Shown: piece by piece, positions 59,908-64,000 of the stretch
Position numbering within the stretch: position 1 is the first letter of the stretch
How the letters are laid out: the number at the start of each line of letters is the position of its first letter
Origin: Acrocarpospora pleiomorpha
GTDB lineage: Bacteria; Actinomycetota; Actinomycetes; Streptosporangiales; Streptosporangiaceae
NCBI RefSeq assembly: GCF_009687885.1
Contig: NZ_BLAF01000045.1
Coordinates: 1 to 64,000 of the forward strand
Direction: 5' to 3'
Length of the DNA: 64,000 bases
The notes under the pieces: generated by a model
Databases searched by the model: none
What the model was told of the DNA's origin: nothing
The model's input: the letters and a program-made list of their open reading frames with translations, nothing else
Program-made: the position numbers and the translations under genes

Positions 59908-62685
59908 ATGTCCGAGCCGTTCCGCGATCCCCGGCTGACCACGGAGACCCGGGTCGGCGATCTCCTCGCCCGGCTCACGCTGGCGGAGAAGATCGGCCTG
60001 CTGCACCAGTACCAGGCACCGGTCGACCGGCTCGGGCTCAAGCCGTTCCGTACCGGCACCGAGGCGCTGCACGGCCTGGCCTGGCTCGGCCCCGCGACCG
60101 TGTTCCCGCAGGCGATCGGCTTGGCCAGCACCTGGAACCCGGAGCTGGTGCGCGGCGTGGGCGCGGCCACCGCGGACGAGGTGCTCGCCTTCCACCGCAA
60201 GGACCCGGCCGGGGCGGGCCGCAACGTGTGGGCTCCGGTGGTGAACCCGCTCCGCGATCCGCGCTGGGGGCGCAACGAGGAGGGCTACTCCGAGGATCCG
60301 TGGCTGACCGGCGTGCTCGGCACCGCGTACGCGACGGGCTTGCGCGGGGACGGGCCCGTGCTGAAGACCGCGCCGACGCTCAAGCACTTCCTGGCCTACA
60401 ACAACGAGACCGACCGCTGCGTCAGCTCCAGCAACCTGCCACCCCGGGTGCTGCACGAATACGAGCTGCGCGCCTTCCGCCCCCCGATCGAGTCGGGCGC
60501 GGCGGTCGCGGTGATGCCCAGCTACAACCTGGTCAACGGCCGCCCGGCGCACCTGTCCCCGCTGATCAACGACGTCCTGCGCACGTGGACCGGCGAGGAC
60601 GTCCTGGTGGTCAGCGACGCATACGCCCCCGCGAACCTGTTCGGCATGCAGGCCTATTACGCCGACCCCGCCGAGGCGTATGCGCACGCGCTCAAAGCGG
60701 GTCTGGACAGCTTCACCCAGGACGACGCGAACCCCGAAGCCACGCTGGGTCATCTCAGGACCGCCCTCGACCGAGGCCTGATCACCGAGGCCGACATCGA
60801 CACCGCGGTCCGGCACGCGCTGTCCATCCGGACCAGGCTCGGCGAGTTCGACCCGGTGGAACCGCAGGAGGAGATCGGCGAGGAGGTCGTCAACTGCACC
60901 GAGCACCAGCGCCTGGCTCGGGAGGCGGCCCGCCAGTCGATCACGCTGCTCAAGAACGACGGCCTGCTGCCGCTCTGCGCGCCCAAGCGGGTGGCGGTGA
61001 TCGGCCCGCTGGCCGACGTGCTGCTGGAGGACTGGTACAGCGGCACCCTGCCGTACCGGGTGACGGCCAGGAACGGCGTCGCCGAGCGGTGCGAGACGGT
61101 CTACTGCGAGGGTGTGGACCGCATCACGCTGCGCGCCGAGGAGGGCTACGTCAGCGCCACCTCCGACCCCATCGGCGGCCCGCTCGGCATCGGCGCCTCG
61201 GCCGAGTTCGACGTGTTCGACTGGGGCGGCGGGGCCTACGCGTTCCGCAGCGTCGCCAACGGCCGGCACGTCAGCGTGGGCGAGGACGGCGTGCTGGTCA
61301 ACGACCAGCCGGGCCCGAACGGCTGGGAGGTCAGGCAGACCTTCCGGATGGAGGAGCGCTTCCGCGGCCTCGTGCTCCGCCACATCTCCACCGACCAGTA
61401 CGTCACCGCCGACCAGGGCACGCTCCGCCTCACCGACGACCCGGACGCGGCCACCCTGCTCGTCGTGGACCTGGTCGAGAGCGGCGCCGCGCAGGCCGCG
61501 CTGGCCGCCGCGGACGCCGACGTGGCCGTCGTCGTGGTCGGCGACCACCCGCTGGTCAACGGCAGGGAGACCGAGGACCGGGCCGACCTGGCCCTGCCGC
61601 AGGGGCAGGAGAAGCTGGTCAGGGCGGTGCACGAGGCGAACAGGGCGACCGTGCTGGTGGTCTCCAGCGGCTACCCGTTCGCGGTCACCTGGGCCGACGC
61701 GCACGTGCCCGCGATCCTCTGGTCCTCGCACGGCGGCCAGGAATACGGCCACGCCCTCGCCGACGTGCTCTTCGGCGACGCCGACCCGGGCGGCCGCCTC
61801 ACCCAGACCTGGTACCGCTCGGCCGGAGAGCTGCCCGACCTGTTCGACTACGACATCATCGCCACCGACGCGACATACCTGTACTACCGGGGCACGCCTC
61901 TCTATCCGTTCGGCCACGGCCTCAGCTACACCCGCTTCACCTACGCCGACCTCACCCTGTCCAGCGACGACCTGGGCCCCGGCGACACCCTGACCGTGCG
62001 GGTCACCGTGACGAACTCCGGCTGGCGCGCGGGCGAGGAGGTCGTGCAGGTCTACACCCACCAGCAGCGCTCCCGCGTCAAGCAGCCGGTCCGCGCCCTG
62101 CGCGGCTTTGAGAAGGTACGGCTGGAGCCCGGCGAGAGCCGTACCGTCGAGATCGGCGTCCCGATCGAGGACCTGGCGTTCTGGGACGTCACCCGGGGGC
62201 GCTTCGCGATCGAGGACGCCTCCCACAAGGTGCACGTCGGCTCCTCCAGCCGGGACATCCGGCTGTGCGCGCCCTTCACCGTGAAGGGCGAACGGGTGCC
62301 GCCCCGGGACCTGCGCGCACTGGACGCGGCCGACCATGACGAGTACGACGGAATAGTGCTGTGTGACGCCGCCAGGGAGCGGGGAGACGCCGTGCGCTCG
62401 GCCGGGCCAGGCGCCTGGATCGTGTTCCGCGACGCCGACCTGGACGGCAAGCCGGAGCAGGCCGTGCTGAGCGCGGCCAGCACCGAGGGCGGCGTGCTCA
62501 CGCTCCGCCTGGACGATCCCCTGCACGGCGAGGTCCTCGGCACGGTCACGGTCCGGCCGACGGCGGGCGGTCACGACTTCGTCGAGGCGGCCACGGCTCT
62601 TTCGCCCGCGACCGGCGTGCGCGATCTTTATGTGGTGTTCGAGAACGAGGGAGTCACGGTGCGCACGCTCGGGTTCGGCCGGTGA
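59908..62685 (+). CDS. Cytoplasmic GH3 beta-glycosidase with internal fascin-like domain
   Basis: A 925-residue paralogue of the secreted GH3 at 33997-36906 but without a signal peptide, so it should act on imported oligosaccharides. The N-domain nucleophile is Asp237 in VVSDAYAPAN. The probable acid/base region VNGRETEDRADLALP is in the C-domain. A beta-trefoil or fascin-like insertion (about residues 405-510) precedes it, and an FnIII-like domain (YTHQQRSRVKQPVRALRGFE) and a terminal beta domain follow. Beta-glucosidase or beta-xylosidase activity is likely. It overlaps the LacI gene by 4 bp. Confidence 0.9.
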   Translation: MSEPFRDPRLTTETRVGDLLARLTLAEKIGLLHQYQAPVDRLGLKPFRTGTEALHGLAWLGPATVFPQAIGLASTWNPELVRGVGAATADEVLAFHRKDPAGAGRNVWAPVVNPLRDPRWGRNEEGYSEDPWLTGVLGTAYATGLRGDGPVLKTAPTLKHFLAYNNETDRCVSSSNLPPRVLHEYELRAFRPPIESGAAVAVMPSYNLVNGRPAHLSPLINDVLRTWTGEDVLVVSDAYAPANLFGMQAYYADPAEAYAHALKAGLDSFTQDDANPEATLGHLRTALDRGLITEADIDTAVRHALSIRTRLGEFDPVEPQEEIGEEVVNCTEHQRLAREAARQSITLLKNDGLLPLCAPKRVAVIGPLADVLLEDWYSGTLPYRVTARNGVAERCETVYCEGVDRITLRAEEGYVSATSDPIGGPLGIGASAEFDVFDWGGGAYAFRSVANGRHVSVGEDGVLVNDQPGPNGWEVRQTFRMEERFRGLVLRHISTDQYVTADQGTLRLTDDPDAATLLVVDLVESGAAQAALAAADADVAVVVVGDHPLVNGRETEDRADLALPQGQEKLVRAVHEANRATVLVVSSGYPFAVTWADAHVPAILWSSHGGQEYGHALADVLFGDADPGGRLTQTWYRSAGELPDLFDYDIIATDATYLYYRGTPLYPFGHGLSYTRFTYADLTLSSDDLGPGDTLTVRVTVTNSGWRAGEEVVQVYTHQQRSRVKQPVRALRGFEKVRLEPGESRTVEIGVPIEDLAFWDVTRGRFAIEDASHKVHVGSSSRDIRLCAPFTVKGERVPPRDLRALDAADHDEYDGIVLCDAARERGDAVRSAGPGAWIVFRDADLDGKPEQAVLSAASTEGGVLTLRLDDPLHGEVLGTVTVRPTAGGHDFVEAATALSPATGVRDLYVVFENEGVTVRTLGFGR

Positions 62686-63683
62686 GGAAGGTGCGTACGG
62701 TGACCATCGCCGACGTCGCCAGGCACGCGGGAGTCGCGGTCAGCACGGTGTCGTACGTGCTGAGCGGCAAACGGGCGATATCGGCGACCACCCAGCAGCG
62801 CGTGCTGGAGAGCGTGCGCGCGCTGGGATACCACCCCAACGCGGGCGCGCGGGCGTTGGCCAGCAAGCGGGCCAATGTGATCGCGCTGGTATTGCCGCTG
62901 CGGGCGGGCATGAACCTGCCGGTGCTGATGCAGTTCGCCACCTCGGTGGTGGCCACCGCCCGGCAGTTCGACCACGACGTGCTGCTGATGACCGCCGACG
63001 AGGGCCCGGAGGGGCTGCAGCGGGTGGCGGCGAGCGCCCTGGTGGACGGGCTGCTGCTGATGGACGTGGAGGTGCGCGATCCGCGCGTGCCGCTGCTGCG
63101 CGAGCTGGGCGAGCCGAGCGTGCTGATCGGGTTCCCGGCCGACGCGGACGGGCTGACCTGCGTGGACCTGGACTTCGCGCGGGCGGGGGCGCTGTGCGCC
63201 GAACATCTGGCGGCGGGCGGGCATCGCGAGATCGCGCTGCTGGGCGCGCCCCGGGTGGTCTACGAGCGGGGCACGGGTTTCGCCGAGCGCACGCTGGCGG
63301 GGTTCACGGCCGCGGCGAAGGACCTGAAATCGGTCGCGGTGCCGTGCGAGGAGACCTACGACGAGGTCGCCGAGACCGTGAAGCTCCTCTTCGATCAGCA
63401 TCCCGGATTGACCGGTCTGGTCGTGCACAACGAGGCCGCGGTCGGGCACGTCCTGGCCGCCTTGCGCGCGCTTGGCCGATCGGTTCCGGAAGACGTCTCC
63501 GTGGTGGCGATCTGCCCGGATGACGTCGCGGAACGGGCGAGTCCCGCGCTCACTTCCGTGCTCATTCCGGCCGAGGATGTCGGGCATCAGGCGGTTAGGC
63601 TGCTGATGGCCAAGCTCGACGGCCTTCCCGCGGATTCCATGCTGCTGGAACCACGACTGACGATCAGGGAGAGCACACGTTGA
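62682..63683 (+). CDS. LacI-family regulator of the GH3-GH1 operon
   Basis: A 333-residue LacI/GalR protein. The helix-turn-helix is [20 protein letters not shown], and the hinge helix [20 protein letters not shown] leads into the effector domain. The GTG at 62682 overlaps the GH3 stop and its own end overlaps the GH1 start, giving a coupled GH3-LacI-GH1 unit. It is a CelR/BglR-like position and probably binds TCGAAGCGCTTCGA upstream, responding to a gluco-oligosaccharide (inference). Confidence 0.9.
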   Translation: MRKVRTVTIADVARHAGVAVSTVSYVLSGKRAISATTQQRVLESVRALGYHPNAGARALASKRANVIALVLPLRAGMNLPVLMQFATSVVATARQFDHDVLLMTADEGPEGLQRVAASALVDGLLLMDVEVRDPRVPLLRELGEPSVLIGFPADADGLTCVDLDFARAGALCAEHLAAGGHREIALLGAPRVVYERGTGFAERTLAGFTAAAKDLKSVAVPCEETYDEVAETVKLLFDQHPGLTGLVVHNEAAVGHVLAALRALGRSVPEDVSVVAICPDDVAERASPALTSVLIPAEDVGHQAVRLLMAKLDGLPADSMLLEPRLTIRESTR

Positions 63684-64000
63684 CTGTTTCGGGCAATCCC
63701 ATGCCGACTTCTGGGATCGCCGACTTCCCCCAAGGATTCGTTTGGGGTGCGGCCACCGCGTCGTACCAGATCGAAGGAGCGGTGCGCGAGGACGGCCGGG
63801 GACCATCCATCTGGGACGTGTTCAGCCACACGCCGGGGAAGGTGGCCGACGGGCACACCGGGGACGTCGCCTGCGACCACTACCACCGGTATCGCGAGGA
63901 CGTCGCGATCATGGAAGACCTGGGGCTGCACGCCTACCGGTTCTCGGTGTCCTGGCCGCGCGTGCTGCCCGGCGGCACGTTCAACGCCGCCGGTCTGGAC
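63680..64000 (+). CDS. GH1 beta-glucosidase, 5' part (runs off the window)
   Basis: The first 107 residues of a GH1 enzyme. The N-terminal signature is [20 protein letters not shown], followed by [18 protein letters not shown] and [14 protein letters not shown]. The catalytic glutamates lie beyond the window. Either TTG 63680, overlapping the LacI stop, or ATG 63701 can be the start. It would hydrolyse cellobiose-like oligosaccharides in the cytoplasm. Confidence 0.9.
   Translation, partial: MTVSGNPMPTSGIADFPQGFVWGAATASYQIEGAVREDGRGPSIWDVFSHTPGKVADGHTGDVACDHYHRYREDVAIMEDLGLHAYRFSVSWPRVLPGGTFNAAGLD

Noticed and set aside
1-64000. tRNA or rRNA genes
   Set aside because: No cloverleaf-like GGTTCGAATCC arms or rRNA sequence were noticed by eye; a covariance-model scan would be decisive.

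Overview
The window is high-GC actinobacterial DNA with GTG/TTG starts, many 4-bp ATGA/GTGA gene overlaps, an nrdR-nrdJ pair, an ECF41-type sigma factor, transmembrane Ser/Thr kinases and type I-E CRISPR remnants. The gene content best fits a soil actinomycete of the Streptosporangiales type. That placement is an inference from gene style, not from a marker gene.

Layout. 1-5.3 kb: NrdR-box promoter, nrdR, and an adenosylcobalamin-dependent ribonucleotide reductase (nrdJ) interrupted by a 430-residue LAGLIDADG intein, closed by a strong terminator. 5.4-11.1 kb: MBL hydrolase, YbjN protein, ECF41 sigma factor with its partner dehydrogenase, a methyltransferase and a phospholipase C. 11.1-16.7 kb: two very small basic ORFs, divergent GH42 beta-galactosidase and GH95 genes, and an AlkD-like protein. 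16.7-25.6 kb: a galactan utilisation locus (LacI regulator, ABC importer, GH42, two GH53 endo-galactanases) with two matching LacI-type palindromes in the divergent promoter. 25.7-28.5 kb: two-component system, methyltransferase, small conserved protein. 28.6-36.9 kb: an operon of GH31 alpha-xylosidase, ABC importer and secreted GH3. 37.0-42.2 kb: a three-gene CHAT-protease/TPR group. 42.3-49.2 kb: MFS transporter and three membrane proteins (two kinases and a proline-rich protein) that share an extracytoplasmic domain type. 49.4-54.7 kb: small metal-binding protein, YCII protein, AraC/VOC pair, a decayed type I-E CRISPR array split by a broken AbiE toxin-antitoxin locus, a hypothetical protein and soluble transhydrogenase sthA. 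54.8-64.0 kb: Lpl-type ABC importer, ROK regulator, cytosolic GH3, LacI regulator and the start of a GH1 beta-glucosidase.

How it works together. Much of the window takes apart plant cell-wall glycans. GH95, GH42, GH31 and GH3/GH1 are the activities needed to strip fucosylated xyloglucan oligosaccharides from the tip inward. A similar 26-bp element (TTAGTTYG...CC.AACAAA) lies in front of the GH42/GH95 pair, the GH31 operon and the ABC operon/ROK gene, which suggests one ROK-controlled regulon spread over 45 kb. Two LacI-type circuits, with different palindromes, appear to control the galactan locus and the GH3-LacI-GH1 operon.

The best candidates for something undescribed are the CHAT/TPR triad (37.0-42.2 kb), the operator-linked xyloglucan regulon, and the AbiE locus lodged in a split CRISPR array.
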